Source of the DNA: Erwinia sp. JUb26
GTDB lineage: Bacteria > Pseudomonadota > Gammaproteobacteria > Enterobacterales > Enterobacteriaceae
NCBI RefSeq assembly: GCF_003751505.1
Contig: NZ_RJVB01000002.1
Location: 248,001-312,000 of the forward strand
Direction: 5' to 3'
DNA length: 64,000 bases
Position 1 is the stretch's first letter. Every line of letters begins with the position of its first letter. A model generated the notes under the pieces. The model was not told the origin of the DNA. It saw only the letters and a list, made by a program, of their open reading frames with translations, and made no database searches. This document shows positions 17,428-27,037 of this stretch, piece by piece. The position numbers and the translations under genes are program-made.

Positions 17428-18376
17428 GGCGTTTTGACCTCACAATCAGCACGAGGAAAATCACTGCGCCCAGCACGCCGAGCAGCGCGCTAACGGGAAT
17501 TTCAAACGGATGGATAATCAGGCGGCCGATAATATCGCAGGCCAGCACCAGCATTGCCCCCAGTAGCGCCACCCACGGCACGGTGCGCCGCAGGTTATCA
17601 CCCAGCGCCAGGCTGACGATATTCGGCACGATCAGGCCGAGGAACGGCAGCACGCCGACCACCACGATCACCACGCCGCTAATCAGCGCGATCATCGCCA
17701 TGCCGATCAGCATGGTCTGCTGGTAGCGCAGGCCAATATTCACCGAGAAGTCGCGCCCCATACCGGCGACGGTAAAGCGGTCGGCGATCAGCGCGGCCAA
17801 CAGGGTGATAATTCCCACGCCCCACAGCAGCTCATAGCGGCCCTGCATCACGCTGGAAAAATCGCCGGATTCCCAGGCACCCAGCGCCTGCAGCAAATCG
17901 AACTTCATCGCCAGGAAGGTGGTCACCGCGCTGAACACCGCGCCGAGCATAATGCCCGCCAGCGGCACCATCAGCGACGATTTCATCCTGATGCGGTTAA
18001 TCAGCAGCATAAACAGCGCGGTGCCGAACAGCGCAAACAGCGAGGCCACGCCCATCTTCAGCATAATCGGCGCGGCGGGGCTGACGATCATCACCAGCAG
18101 CAGGCCGAGGCTGGCCGACTGGGTGGTGCCGACGACGGAGGGTTCAACGAAACGGTTCTGCGTCAGCATCTGCATGATCAGACCGGCAACGCTCATGGCG
18201 CTACCTGCCAGCAGCAGCGCGGCAGTACGGGGGAAACGACTGATAAGCAGGATCTCGCGCATCTCGGGATCGGTCCACAGACTGACCAGAGTGACGCGGC
18301 TGACGCCCACAAACAGGCTAAAAACAGTAAGGCCCAGCAATAATGCCAGGCCTGCGCTAAAGGCGAAAGATTTCAT
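17417..18376 (-). CDS. Siderophore ABC transporter permease (YclN/CeuB type)
   Basis: A 319-residue FecCD-family permease with about nine spans. It shows MQMLTQNRFVEPSVVGTTQS, which parallels the TQNRILTPSVMG block of its partner, and FLGLIVPNIVSLALGDNLR near the C-terminus, the cytoplasmic coupling region. It begins directly at the stop of the binding-protein gene (adjacent, no gap). Together with its partner it forms the heterodimeric channel. Confidence 0.9.
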   Translation of the reverse strand: MKSFAFSAGLALLLGLTVFSLFVGVSRVTLVSLWTDPEMREILLISRFPRTAALLLAGSAMSVAGLIMQMLTQNRFVEPSVVGTTQSASLGLLLVMIVSPAAPIMLKMGVASLFALFGTALFMLLINRIRMKSSLMVPLAGIMLGAVFSAVTTFLAMKFDLLQALGAWESGDFSSVMQGRYELLWGVGIITLLAALIADRFTVAGMGRDFSVNIGLRYQQTMLIGMAMIALISGVVIVVVGVLPFLGLIVPNIVSLALGDNLRRTVPWVALLGAMLVLACDIIGRLIIHPFEIPVSALLGVLGAVIFLVLIVRSKRRVH

Positions 18377-19321
18377 TTACGGCTGGGTTTTCGACTTATC
18401 CAGTACCTGCCTCACCTGGGCCACCAGCAGGCTGTAGCTTTGCAGACCACCGGCGATGTACAGCGAGCCGGAATCCAGGTAAACCACCTGCTGTTTTTTC
18501 CAGGCGTTGGTTTTACGCACCAGCGGGTTATCCAGCACCTGCTGTGCCGAGCTGCCCTCTTTACGGCCAATCGCGCTGTCGCGATCCAGCACGAACAGCC
18601 AGTCCGGGTTAGCTTCCATCACGAATTCGGGTGATACCGAGTTGCCGTGGTTGCCGGTTTCCGCAAAGGTGGTGGCCGGTTTGAATCCCAGTACATCATA
18701 GATAAAGCCGAAGCGTGAACCCGGTGAGTAGGCGCTGAGCTTGCCGCCGTTAACCATCAGCATCATCGCGCTGCCCGCTTTGGCCGATTCGTTACGAACG
18801 TCGGCGATCTGGGCGTTAAACGCGGCCAGAACTTCTTTGGCTTTCTCTTGCTTGCCGAAGATTTCACCCAGCTGTTCGGTACGTTCGGTCATGCTGGCGA
18901 GGAATTTGTGCGGGTCGAGATCGGGAGAGATGGTCGGTGCGATTTCACTCAGTTTGCCGTAGGCATCGCGCGCGCGGGCACCGGCAATAATCAGGTCGGG
19001 TTTGGCGTTGCTCAGGGCTTCAAAGTTTGGCTCGAACAGCGTACCGGCATCGAAATAGTCCTTACCGGCGTATTTTGCCAGGTGCGCCGGGTAGTGAGCG
19101 CTGGTTTGCGGTACGCCAATCACCTTCACGCCAAGCGCATCGGTAATATCCAGTGCGGCCGGGCTGAGGACCACAACACGCTGCGGATTTTTCGGTACGG
19201 CCGTGGTGCCCTGGGCATGGACGATGCTGACCGTTGCGCCTTCAGTGGCGGCAAACGCCGCAGGTGAACAGGCAAGTGACAGCGCAAACAGAGATGAAGT
19301 TAAGGCCTGAGGGAAACGCAT
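18377..19321 (-). CDS. Siderophore-binding protein (YclQ/FatB/CeuE type)
   Basis: 314 residues from the ATG at 19321, chosen because AGGAGAG lies just upstream and a signal peptide MRFPQALTSSLFALSLACSPAAFA follows; a longer frame from 19462 has neither. A type III periplasmic-binding fold: VVVLSPAALDITDALGVKVIG, then KPDLIIAGAR. The segment TGNHGNSVSPEF supplies a His and LYIAGG a Tyr at places that look equivalent to the iron-ligating His and Tyr of CeuE, which complete the coordination of tetradentate catecholates (alignment by eye). It heads the leftward operon, divergent from a FepA-like receptor. Confidence 0.87.
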   Translation of the reverse strand: MRFPQALTSSLFALSLACSPAAFAATEGATVSIVHAQGTTAVPKNPQRVVVLSPAALDITDALGVKVIGVPQTSAHYPAHLAKYAGKDYFDAGTLFEPNFEALSNAKPDLIIAGARARDAYGKLSEIAPTISPDLDPHKFLASMTERTEQLGEIFGKQEKAKEVLAAFNAQIADVRNESAKAGSAMMLMVNGGKLSAYSPGSRFGFIYDVLGFKPATTFAETGNHGNSVSPEFVMEANPDWLFVLDRDSAIGRKEGSSAQQVLDNPLVRKTNAWKKQQVVYLDSGSLYIAGGLQSYSLLVAQVRQVLDKSKTQP

Positions 19322-19353
19322 TTTCTCTCTCCTGAGAATCAGAAAACTGACAT

Positions 19354-19373
19354 AAATGAGAACTATTCGTATT
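19354..19373 (-). promoter_or_regulatory. Weak Fur-type site upstream of the YclQ-type gene
   Basis: The sequence AATGAGAACTATTCGTATT at 19355-19373 has the 7-1-7 form TGAGAAC-T-ATTCGTA, about 9 of 14 consensus positions. It lies 33 bp upstream of the binding-protein start, a sensible place for iron repression. Confidence 0.4.
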
Positions 19374-19608
19374 AAATTTTGTTGCGGGATAATAACGGCA
19401 AAATCCAGAAATGTGTAGTGTTTGAGATCAACACATCGTGCTAACGCCATGGTTCTACACAAAATCTACACAATTTTACGGAATGTAAAGGCAAAAATGA
19501 CACTTAACGAACTGAAAAACCCGCATTTACTGGAATTTCGCTGATAAAAACTGACAAAAGTGGTCAATTGTGGAGATATTGTGAATTCGTCCTTACGGGT
19601 CTTTTAGT

Positions 19609-19627
19609 GATAACAATTCTCGTTATC
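19609..19627 (+). promoter_or_regulatory. Fur box upstream of the FepA-like receptor
   Basis: GATAACAATTCTCGTTATC agrees with the 19-bp Fur consensus at about 14 positions and is itself nearly palindromic. It ends 42 bp before the receptor start. The 348-bp divergent spacer thus carries a Fur-type site on each side, consistent with iron repression of both the receptor and the ABC operon. Confidence 0.7.
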
Positions 19628-19669
19628 ATACACATCATCTTACATTCCTCCACAATTTGAGATTAATTG

Positions 19670-21862
19670 ATGAACCGAATTGGACGTTTTCGCATCCATC
19701 CCCTGGCTCTGCTTCTTACCGGTTTGATGGCGACCACCGCCAGTGCAGCGGAAGACGCAGAAAATAACGATACAGACGCCGTTATGACGGTCCAGAAAAC
19801 CGCTGAACAGGAACTGAAACAGCAGCCCGGCGTTTCGATTATCACCGCCGACGATATTGCTAAAAGCCCACCGGTCAACGACCTCTCCGACATCATCCGC
19901 AAAATGCCCGGCGTCAATCTGACCGGCAACAGCGCCAACGGCAGCCGCGGCAACAACCGACAGATCGATATTCGCGGCATGGGCCCGGAAAACACGCTGA
20001 TCCTGATCGACGGCATACCGGTGAATTCCCGCAGTTCGGTGCGCTACAGCTGGAAAGGCGAACGCGATACGCGCGGCGACACCAACTGGGTGCCTGTCGA
20101 GCTGGTCGACCGCATCGAAGTGCTGCGCGGCCCGGCGGCGGCGCGCTACGGCTCCGGCGCGGCGGGCGGGGTGATCAATATCTATACCAAGCGCCCAACC
20201 AAAGACTGGCACGGCTCACTTTCCCTGTTCACCAACCAGCCGGAAGACAGCAAAGAGGGCGATACCAAACGCGCCAACTTTAACCTCAGCGGCCCGCTGG
20301 CCGGTGATGCGCTGACCATGCGCCTGTACGGCAACATCAACAAAACCGACGCCGACGCGGCCGATATCAACAACGCGCAGAATGGTTCCTACGCCGCCGG
20401 TCGCGAAGGGGTGCGTAACAAAGACATTAACGCCCTGCTCTCCTGGAAACTGACGCCGTCGCAGATCGTCGATTTCGATTACAGCTACAGCCGTCAGGGC
20501 AATATCTACGCCGGAGACACCCAGTACAGCAACGGTAACCTCAGCCCGAATGGCCTGGTTGACTCACTGTACGGTTCCGAAACCAACCGCCTGTATCGTC
20601 AGTCGTACGGCCTGACCCACAACGGTTTCTGGGAGTGGGGAACCTCGAAGTTCTCCGCGTCGTATGAGAAAACCAACAACACGCGTCTGAACGAAGGCTC
20701 CACCGGGCGCGTGGAGGGGATGATCAACAGCGACGAGTTCAGCACCAGCCGCCTGGAAAACTACCGTACCAGCGGCGAAGTGAATATCCCGATTGAGCAA
20801 TGGCTATCGCAAACCGTCACCCTCGGCGCGGAGTGGAACCGTGAAGAACTGAACGACCCGGCATCGATCAGCGCCACCGACGCCGGCGGCGTGGCCGTCG
20901 GCGGCCAGTCGGGCAATCCGGCGGATCGTAACGCGAAAAACAGCGCCACCACCGCGGCCGTCTACTTCGAAGACAACATCGAACCGTGGGTCGGCACCTT
21001 CCTGATCCCCGGCCTGCGCTTCGATCACCACGATCAGTTTGGCAACAACTGGAGCCCGAGCCTGAACCTGTCCCAGGATCTCGGCGAGTTCTTCAAGGTG
21101 AAAGCGGGTATTGCCCGGGTGTTTAAAGCGCCAAATCTGTATCAGTCCAGCGAAGGCTATCTGCTCGGCACGCGCGGCAACGGCTGCCCGAAAACCATCT
21201 CCAGCGGCAGCTGCTACCTGTTGGGTAACACCGATCTGGATGCCGAAGTCAGCGTGAACAAAGAGCTGGGGCTGGAGTTCGCCGCCGAGGGTTACTCCGC
21301 AGGTATCACCTGGTTCCGCAACGATTACAAAAACAAAATCGTCGCCGGCACCGACATTATTGCCACCACCACCACCAACTATAACGTGCTGCAGTGGGAA
21401 AACGGCGGCAAGGCGCTGGTGGAAGGGCTGGAAGCCAACCTGACCGTGCCGCTGCTGCGTGACGTGCTCGACTGGCGCACCAACGCCACCTATATGATGG
21501 AGTCGAAGAGCAAGGAAACCGGCAACCCGCTGTCGATCATTCCTAAGTACACCATCAACACCATGCTGGATTATCAGGTGACCGATAAGCTTTCCACCGC
21601 CGTGAACTGGACGATGTACGGCCGTCAGAAGCCGCGTGAGTACAGTGAAACGCGACTGGATGTGGAAGGGATGTCCAGTACTGAAATCGGCGCGTATTCG
21701 GTGGTTGGCATCAGCCTCAACTACGAGCTGACCAAGGATCTGCGCCTCAACGGCGGCGTCAGCAACCTGCTGGACAAACAGCTGTACCGCGCGAACGACG
21801 GCGCATCGACCTATAACGAACCGGGCCGCGCGTACTACGCCGGCGTCACCATGTCGTTCTAA
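19670..21862 (+). CDS. FepA-like TonB-dependent catecholate siderophore receptor
   Basis: 730 residues from the ATG at 19670 (a TTG directly before it is also in frame). A signal peptide ends near TASAA. The TonB box is probably DAVMTV. The plug domain is very close to E. coli FepA: PGVNLTGNSANGSRGNNRQI, GMGPENTLILIDG, RGDTNWVPVE and VLRGPAAARYGSGAAGG. The barrel ends in an aromatic residue (MSF). FepA takes up ferric enterobactin; this one may prefer enterobactin or its linear breakdown products, fitting the CeuE-type binding protein opposite. It differs from fepA proper by the absence of fes and ent genes. Confidence 0.9.
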   Translation: MNRIGRFRIHPLALLLTGLMATTASAAEDAENNDTDAVMTVQKTAEQELKQQPGVSIITADDIAKSPPVNDLSDIIRKMPGVNLTGNSANGSRGNNRQIDIRGMGPENTLILIDGIPVNSRSSVRYSWKGERDTRGDTNWVPVELVDRIEVLRGPAAARYGSGAAGGVINIYTKRPTKDWHGSLSLFTNQPEDSKEGDTKRANFNLSGPLAGDALTMRLYGNINKTDADAADINNAQNGSYAAGREGVRNKDINALLSWKLTPSQIVDFDYSYSRQGNIYAGDTQYSNGNLSPNGLVDSLYGSETNRLYRQSYGLTHNGFWEWGTSKFSASYEKTNNTRLNEGSTGRVEGMINSDEFSTSRLENYRTSGEVNIPIEQWLSQTVTLGAEWNREELNDPASISATDAGGVAVGGQSGNPADRNAKNSATTAAVYFEDNIEPWVGTFLIPGLRFDHHDQFGNNWSPSLNLSQDLGEFFKVKAGIARVFKAPNLYQSSEGYLLGTRGNGCPKTISSGSCYLLGNTDLDAEVSVNKELGLEFAAEGYSAGITWFRNDYKNKIVAGTDIIATTTTNYNVLQWENGGKALVEGLEANLTVPLLRDVLDWRTNATYMMESKSKETGNPLSIIPKYTINTMLDYQVTDKLSTAVNWTMYGRQKPREYSETRLDVEGMSSTEIGAYSVVGISLNYELTKDLRLNGGVSNLLDKQLYRANDGASTYNEPGRAYYAGVTMSF

Positions 21863-21886
21863 GTACTGTTTTAAGTCTTCGCATAC

Positions 21887-21909
21887 AACGGGCAGCCAAG
21901 CTGCCCGTT
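21887..21909 (+). terminator. Terminator after the FepA-like receptor gene
   Basis: AACGGGCAGC and GCTGCCCGTT form a perfect 10-bp stem with a CAA loop, 24 bp after the stop. The tail ACTATTAC is only weakly U-rich. Confidence 0.7.
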
Positions 21910-22036
21910 ACTATTACGGATAACTCCGCCCCGCTCCCCATTTCCCGGCTCGATCTTTTTCGTCGTCATATCGTACGGATTTAAATCAATTCTTCACTTC
22001 TGAATACCCGCATTTTCCCTGTCAGAACCCCACAAT

Positions 22037-22049
22037 TTGGCCGGACCAA
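22037..22049. promoter_or_regulatory. LldR operator O1 (distal)
   Basis: TTGGCCGGACCAA within AATTTGGCCGGACCAATTT is a palindrome of the GntR/FadR kind used by LldR. It lies 173 bp before lldP. Its centre is 124 bp from the second site, close to the O1-O2 distance reported for E. coli lldPRD, where looping represses the promoter between them. Confidence 0.75.
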
Positions 22050-22160
22050 TTTAAATAAAATGTGAATATCACGCACAGAAAGACAAAATAACCATCACAT
22101 CTGTTGTTTTATACTAACAAAATATTAACTATCAGCGTCAGCACACACGAAATCGCCATT

Positions 22161-22173
22161 TTGGTCCGACCAA
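22161..22173. promoter_or_regulatory. LldR operator O2 (proximal)
   Basis: TTGGTCCGACCAA is a near-copy of the distal operator, differing only at the inner positions, 36 bp before the lldP start. The AT-rich stretch between the two sites (22051-22150) should contain the promoter. Confidence 0.75.
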
Positions 22174-22209
22174 TCTGGTTATAAAAAAGAATGTTCTGGA
22201 GACGCCGCC

Positions 22210-23862
22210 ATGCAACCCTGGCAACAAGTTTACGATCCACTCGGCAATATCTGGCTGTCCAGCCTGATCGCCGCTATTCCGATCATCTTCTTCTTCTTCG
22301 CCCTGATTAAGCTCAAGCTGAAAGGGTACGTTGCCGCCACGATCACCGTGGTGCTGGCGCTGATGGTGGCGCTGTTCCTCTACCGGATGCCGGTCGATCG
22401 CGCGCTGGCCTCGGTGGTTTACGGTTTCTTCTACGGACTCTGGCCGATCGCCTGGATCATCGTCGCCGCGGTGTTCGTCTACAAAATTTCGGTGAAAACC
22501 GGGCAGTTTAATATTATCCGCGCCTCGATCCTGTCGATCACCCCGGACCAGCGCCTGCAGATGCTGATCGTCGGTTTCTCCTTCGGTGCCTTCCTGGAAG
22601 GCGCCGCCGGATTTGGCGCGCCCGTGGCGATCACCGCCGCGCTGCTGGTCGGCCTGGGCTTTAACCCCCTCTACGCTGCGGGCCTGTGCCTGATCGTCAA
22701 CACAGCGCCGGTGGCGTTTGGCGCAATGGGCATCCCGATTATCGTTGCCGGGCAGGTCACCGGACTGGACAGCTTTGAAATCGGCCAGATGGTCGGCCGC
22801 CAGCTCCCCTTCCTGACCATCATCGTGCTGTTCTGGATCATGGCGATCATGGACGGCTGGCGCGGAATTAAAGAAACCTGGCCAGCGGTAGTGGTGGCGG
22901 GCGGTTCGTTTGCCCTGGCGCAGTACCTCAGCTCTAACTTCCTCGGCCCGGAACTGCCGGACATTATCTCTTCACTGGTATCGCTGGTGTGCCTGACGCT
23001 GTTCCTGCGCGTGTGGAAGCCGGTGCGCATCTTCCGCTTTGCCCCAACGGATAACGCCACCCTGCAGCCGCTGGTGGTGGAGAAGTATCGCCCGGGGCAG
23101 ATTATCCGCGCCTGGATGCCGTTCCTGTTCCTGACCGCCACCGTTACCCTGTGGAGCATCCCGCCGTTCAAGGCGCTATTTGCACCGGGCGGCGAACTGT
23201 ATAACCTGGTGGTCAATATCCCGGTGCCGTTCCTCGACAAGCTGGTGGCGAAGATGCCGCCGGTGGTGGCGGCTATCACGCCGTATGCCGCGGTGTATAA
23301 GTTCGACTGGCTGTCCGCGACCGGGACGGCGATTATCGTTGCCGCGCTGATCTCCATCGTCTACCTGAAAATGAAACCGGCCGATGCCGTGAGTACGTTT
23401 GTCAGCACGCTGAAAGAGCTGACGCTGCCGATTTACTCCATCGGCATGGTGCTGGCCTTCGCCTTTATCGCCAACTATTCCGGCCTGTCCGCCACGCTGG
23501 CATTGGCACTGGCCCATACCGGCCACGCGTTTACCTTCTTCTCGCCGTTCCTCGGCTGGCTGGGCGTGTTCCTGACCGGTTCAGACACCTCCTCTAACGC
23601 CCTGTTTGCCGCACTGCAGGCCACCACCGCCCAGCAGATTGGCGTGTCGGATCTGCTGCTGGTTGCCGCCAACACCACCGGCGGCGTGACCGGCAAGATG
23701 ATCTCGCCGCAGTCGATCGCTATTGCCTGCGCCGCCGTGGGCCTGGTGGGCAGAGAATCCGACCTGTTCCGCTTTACGGTGAAGCACAGTCTGATTTTCA
23801 CCTGTATGGTAGGGATCATTACCACCTTACAAGCCTACGTGCTCACCTGGATGATCCCATGA
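22210..23862 (+). CDS. lldP: L-lactate permease LldP
   Basis: A 550-residue inner-membrane carrier (E. coli LldP has 551) with 12 or more spans. Diagnostic blocks are [38 protein letters not shown] and [24 protein letters not shown] precedes the ATG. It imports L-lactate (and D-lactate or glycolate) with protons. It is the first gene of lldPRD, and its last four bases overlap the lldR start, so permease and regulator are co-translated. Confidence 0.95.
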   Translation: MQPWQQVYDPLGNIWLSSLIAAIPIIFFFFALIKLKLKGYVAATITVVLALMVALFLYRMPVDRALASVVYGFFYGLWPIAWIIVAAVFVYKISVKTGQFNIIRASILSITPDQRLQMLIVGFSFGAFLEGAAGFGAPVAITAALLVGLGFNPLYAAGLCLIVNTAPVAFGAMGIPIIVAGQVTGLDSFEIGQMVGRQLPFLTIIVLFWIMAIMDGWRGIKETWPAVVVAGGSFALAQYLSSNFLGPELPDIISSLVSLVCLTLFLRVWKPVRIFRFAPTDNATLQPLVVEKYRPGQIIRAWMPFLFLTATVTLWSIPPFKALFAPGGELYNLVVNIPVPFLDKLVAKMPPVVAAITPYAAVYKFDWLSATGTAIIVAALISIVYLKMKPADAVSTFVSTLKELTLPIYSIGMVLAFAFIANYSGLSATLALALAHTGHAFTFFSPFLGWLGVFLTGSDTSSNALFAALQATTAQQIGVSDLLLVAANTTGGVTGKMISPQSIAIACAAVGLVGRESDLFRFTVKHSLIFTCMVGIITTLQAYVLTWMIP

Positions 23863-24623
23863 CCCTTGCGCCACCGCCTTCCGGCACCCTGCTTCTCGCC
23901 GGACGTATTAAAACCCTGATCCATCAGCGCCAGCTGGAGCCGGGGGCACGCCTGCCCGCCGAGCGCCAGCTGGCGCAGGAACTGGGCGTCTCACGATCTT
24001 CGCTGCGCGAGGCTATCCGCTCGCTGATTGGTGAAGGCGTGCTGTACAGCAAACGCGGCGGTGGCACCTGGCTCTGTGATGAAAACACCCGCTGGTCGGA
24101 GGAACGCATCGTGCAGCCGCTGAAGGTGCTGGTTGCCGATGACCCGAACTACCGCAACGACATTCTGGAGGCGCGTCACGCCATCGAGGCCAGTACCGCC
24201 TGGTATGCCGCGCTGCGGGCGACACCCGCCGACAAAGAGCGGCTGCAAAGCTGCTTTGACGCCATCCAGCAGCAGGAAAGCATCTCGGCCGATATGGCCA
24301 ACCAGGCCGACGTGCGCTTCCACCTGGCGATTGCGGAAGCCTCGCACAACGTGGTGTTGCTGCAGACCATGCGCGGTTTCTTTGACCTGCTGCAAAGCTC
24401 GGTGGCGCACAGCCGCGAACGGATGTACACCGTCCCGACCATCTTTGCCCGTCTGACCGAACAACACGAAGAGCTGCTGCTGGCGATCCTCGCCAACGAC
24501 CCGGAACGGGCGCGTAAAGCGGCTCAGCACCATCTGGGGTTTGTCCTCACCACGATGAAAACCCTGCATGAAGATGAAGCCCGGCAGCAGCGCATTACCC
24601 GGCTGCCGGATGACAGAGAATGA
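23859..24623 (+). CDS. lldR: Lactate-responsive GntR-family regulator LldR
   Basis: A 254-residue FadR-subfamily regulator. The N-terminal winged helix shows [25 protein letters not shown] (about residues 28-52) and the wing [10 protein letters not shown]. The C-terminal FCD ligand domain has the metal-site residues in [29 protein letters not shown] and [10 protein letters not shown]. It binds the two operators upstream of lldP and releases or activates on lactate. It overlaps lldP by 4 bp. Confidence 0.93.
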   Translation: MTLAPPPSGTLLLAGRIKTLIHQRQLEPGARLPAERQLAQELGVSRSSLREAIRSLIGEGVLYSKRGGGTWLCDENTRWSEERIVQPLKVLVADDPNYRNDILEARHAIEASTAWYAALRATPADKERLQSCFDAIQQQESISADMANQADVRFHLAIAEASHNVVLLQTMRGFFDLLQSSVAHSRERMYTVPTIFARLTEQHEELLLAILANDPERARKAAQHHLGFVLTTMKTLHEDEARQQRITRLPDDRE

Positions 24624-24643
24624 TGTAACAAAGGATAGATCTG

Positions 24644-25789
24644 ATGATTATTTCGGCAGGAACTGACTATCGCGCGGCGGCCAAACGCATGCTGCCGCCC
24701 TTCCTTTTTCACTATATCGACGGCGGGGCCTACGCCGAGCATACGCTGCGGCGCAACGTTGAAGACCTGGCGCAGATCGCACTGAAGCAGCGCGTGCTCA
24801 ACGATATGTCCGAGCTAAGCCTGCAAACCACGCTGTTTAACGAAACGCTTTCAATGCCGGTGGCGCTGGCCCCGGTCGGCCTGACCGGAATGTATGCCCG
24901 CCGGGGTGAAGTTCAGGCGGCGCGCGCGGCGGCGGCGAAAGGTATTCCCTTTACGCTCTCCACCGTTTCCGTCTGCCCGATTGAAGAAGTGGCCCCGGCG
25001 ATCAACCGCCCGATGTGGTTCCAGCTCTACGTGCTGAAGGATCGCGGCTTTATGCGCAATGCACTGGAGCGAGCCAAAGCGGCAGGCTGCACCACGCTGG
25101 TGTTTACCGTCGATATGCCAACGCCCGGCGCGCGCTACCGCGATGCCCACTCCGGCATGAGCGGCCCGAACGCCGCCATGCGCCGCTATATCCAGTCGGC
25201 TCTGCACCCGCAGTGGGCGTGGGACGTGGGCATCAACGGCCGCCCGCACGACCTCGGCAATATCTCCACCTACCTCGGCAAACCGACCGGGCTGGAGGAT
25301 TACATCGGCTGGCTGGCCAATAACTTCGATCCGTCCATCAGCTGGAAAGATCTGGAGTGGATCCGCGAGTTCTGGGACGGCCCGATGGTGATTAAAGGCA
25401 TTCTCGATGCCGATGATGCCCGCGACGCGGTGCGTTTCGGTGCCGACGGTATCGTGGTATCCAACCACGGTGGCCGCCAGCTGGACGGCGTGCTGTCTAC
25501 CGCGCGGGCGCTGCCGCAGATCGCCGATGCGGTGAAGGGCGACATCACCATTCTGGCCGACAGCGGCATCCGCAACGGTCTTGACGTGGTGAGGATGATT
25601 GCGCTCGGTGCCGACAGCGTGCTGCTGGGCCGCGCCTTTATCTATGCGCTGGCCACCGCCGGGCAGGCAGGCGTGGAAAATCTGCTGACGCTAATCGAGA
25701 AAGAGATGCGCGTGGCGATGACGCTGACCGGGGCGAAAACGATCGCTGACATCACCCGCAGCTCGCTGGTGAATAACGGCCTGGCATAA
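24644..25789 (+). CDS. lldD: Quinone-dependent L-lactate dehydrogenase LldD
   Basis: A 381-residue FMN-dependent alpha-hydroxy acid dehydrogenase at the inner membrane that oxidises L-lactate to pyruvate and passes electrons to quinone. The catalytic His275 lies in [10 protein letters not shown]. Other flavin and substrate residues are in [31 protein letters not shown] and [14 protein letters not shown]. It follows lldR by 20 bp with AAGGA upstream. The product, pyruvate, is also the ligand of the btsS system in this window. Confidence 0.95.
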   Translation: MIISAGTDYRAAAKRMLPPFLFHYIDGGAYAEHTLRRNVEDLAQIALKQRVLNDMSELSLQTTLFNETLSMPVALAPVGLTGMYARRGEVQAARAAAAKGIPFTLSTVSVCPIEEVAPAINRPMWFQLYVLKDRGFMRNALERAKAAGCTTLVFTVDMPTPGARYRDAHSGMSGPNAAMRRYIQSALHPQWAWDVGINGRPHDLGNISTYLGKPTGLEDYIGWLANNFDPSISWKDLEWIREFWDGPMVIKGILDADDARDAVRFGADGIVVSNHGGRQLDGVLSTARALPQIADAVKGDITILADSGIRNGLDVVRMIALGADSVLLGRAFIYALATAGQAGVENLLTLIEKEMRVAMTLTGAKTIADITRSSLVNNGLA

Positions 25790-25796
25790 TTCAGGA

Positions 25797-25844
25797 CGGG
25801 GAAGCGTGACCTGTACCGACGCGCGGTACAAGTTAACTTCCCCG
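25797..25844 (+). terminator. Nested hairpin after lldD
   Basis: An outer 8-bp stem (CGGGGAAG/CTTCCCCG) encloses an inner 7-bp stem (TGTACCG/CGGTACA). It starts 8 bp after the lldD stop and ends 46 bp before the converging DUF2000 gene end, so it may serve both. No U-run follows. Confidence 0.55.
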
Positions 25845-25889
25845 CTAATGGCGACCTGCCAGAAAGAATACGGCCTCATCCCTGCCCCA

Positions 25890-26312
25890 TTACTTATAGA
25901 GCGGCAGATTACCGGTCAGGCGGCTGATTTTCTTTTTCGGCCCGATCAGGCCAATCGCCACCAGTTCAATCTGCTGGCTGGCCACCGGGGAAATACGCTC
26001 GCCGTACTCCTCGTAGGTTCGGCACGACTGCGCCAGCGCGCTAAACGGCATGGCGTAGATTTCATCGTCCTCGCTGGCAATTTTCAGCAGCCGCTGCACG
26101 TAATCATCCCCGGCCAGCAATACCGGTAAGGGAGCATAAATTACCCCCGGATAGTTCACGCCGTCGGCGCTTTGCAGGTCCGGCCCCACCAGATTTTCAA
26201 CCGTACGGCCAAAGCTGATGCCGATCACGCTGGCAGCATTCATCGCCAGCCCGGGGCTGAGCTGGTCGTTAATCACAAGGGTACAGCGGTGCTGGCTGGC
26301 ATCAAATTTCAT
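25890..26312 (-). CDS. DUF2000 domain protein
   Basis: A 140-residue soluble protein of the DUF2000 family (peptidyl-tRNA hydrolase-like fold, function unknown). The N-terminal INDQLSPGLAMNAASVIGIS is the family signature and FSALAQSCRTYEEY occurs in the C-terminal half. No signal peptide. It diverges from an Lrp/AsnC regulator 137 bp away, a pairing that suggests direct control and a link to amino acids (inference). Confidence 0.75.
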   Translation of the reverse strand: MKFDASQHRCTLVINDQLSPGLAMNAASVIGISFGRTVENLVGPDLQSADGVNYPGVIYAPLPVLLAGDDYVQRLLKIASEDDEIYAMPFSALAQSCRTYEEYGERISPVASQQIELVAIGLIGPKKKISRLTGNLPLYK

Positions 26313-26449
26313 CTTATTTCCATACGCTCAGGCGTTTAGCAGATCAACATTCAGGCCCTTATTATGCGCCGATGCCGCAGGAAAAAGTTGTCTCAATCAG
26401 TTGAAAAATGGCCAGATAAGGGCATGATTAACCCTTTTAAATCCTTTAA

Positions 26450-26938
26450 ATGACAGAGTCTGCCCCTATGAGCTTAGGCCCCACCGAGATTAAAATCCTG
26501 TCGCTGCTGCAGCAGGATGCGCGCATGACCAATCAGACCCTGGCCGATGAAATTGGCCTCTCGGCTTCGCCCTGCTGGCGCAAGGTACGCAGGCTGGAAG
26601 AGGATGAGGTGATTCAGGGCTACCGCGCCGTGCTCAACCGTAAAAAGATTGGCCTCGGTGTGATGGTGTTCGTTCGCGTCACTATCGACAGCCACAGCGA
26701 GAGCGAAGCGCGCCGGTTCGAACAGGACGTCGCGGAACTGGAACACGTGGTCGCCTGCTACAGCATCGGCGGCGACGCGGATTTTCTGCTGCAGGTGGTG
26801 GCCCGCGATCTGGACGCCTACGCGGATTTCGCCATGACGGTGATTCGTCGCCTGCCGGGGATCAAAGAGATGCAAAGTATGTTCGTGCTGAAGGAAATCA
26901 AGCCGCTGGTCAGCTATCCAATCGTTAAACAGGGGTAG
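26450..26938 (+). CDS. Lrp/AsnC family transcriptional regulator
   Basis: A 162-residue regulator. The N-terminal helix-turn-helix reads LSLLQQDARMTNQTLADEIG then LSASPCWRKVRRLEEDEVIQ. The C-terminal RAM (AsnC ligand) domain contains FEQDVAELEHVVACYSIGGD and the FLLQVVARDLDAYADF block. An ATG at 26468 is an equally plausible start, and neither has a strong ribosome site. It probably controls the divergent DUF2000 gene and itself; the effector amino acid is unknown. Confidence 0.85.
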   Translation: MTESAPMSLGPTEIKILSLLQQDARMTNQTLADEIGLSASPCWRKVRRLEEDEVIQGYRAVLNRKKIGLGVMVFVRVTIDSHSESEARRFEQDVAELEHVVACYSIGGDADFLLQVVARDLDAYADFAMTVIRRLPGIKEMQSMFVLKEIKPLVSYPIVKQG

Positions 26939-26957
26939 ATTATCAGGTGTTGAGGGC

Positions 26958-27005
26958 GGCCTCATCCAGAGGCCATGCGCCTGTCCTCAGCGGCCTGTGC
27001 AGGCC
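26958..27005. terminator. Two small hairpins between converging genes
   Basis: GGCCTC/GAGGCC (26958-26974) and the palindrome GGCCTGTGCAGGCC (around 26992-27005) lie between the Lrp-type and AraC-type genes, which converge. They are probably weak bidirectional terminators. Confidence 0.35.
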
Positions 27006-27037
27006 CGGGATAGCACAGCGAGCGGTCGGGCGTTAAA

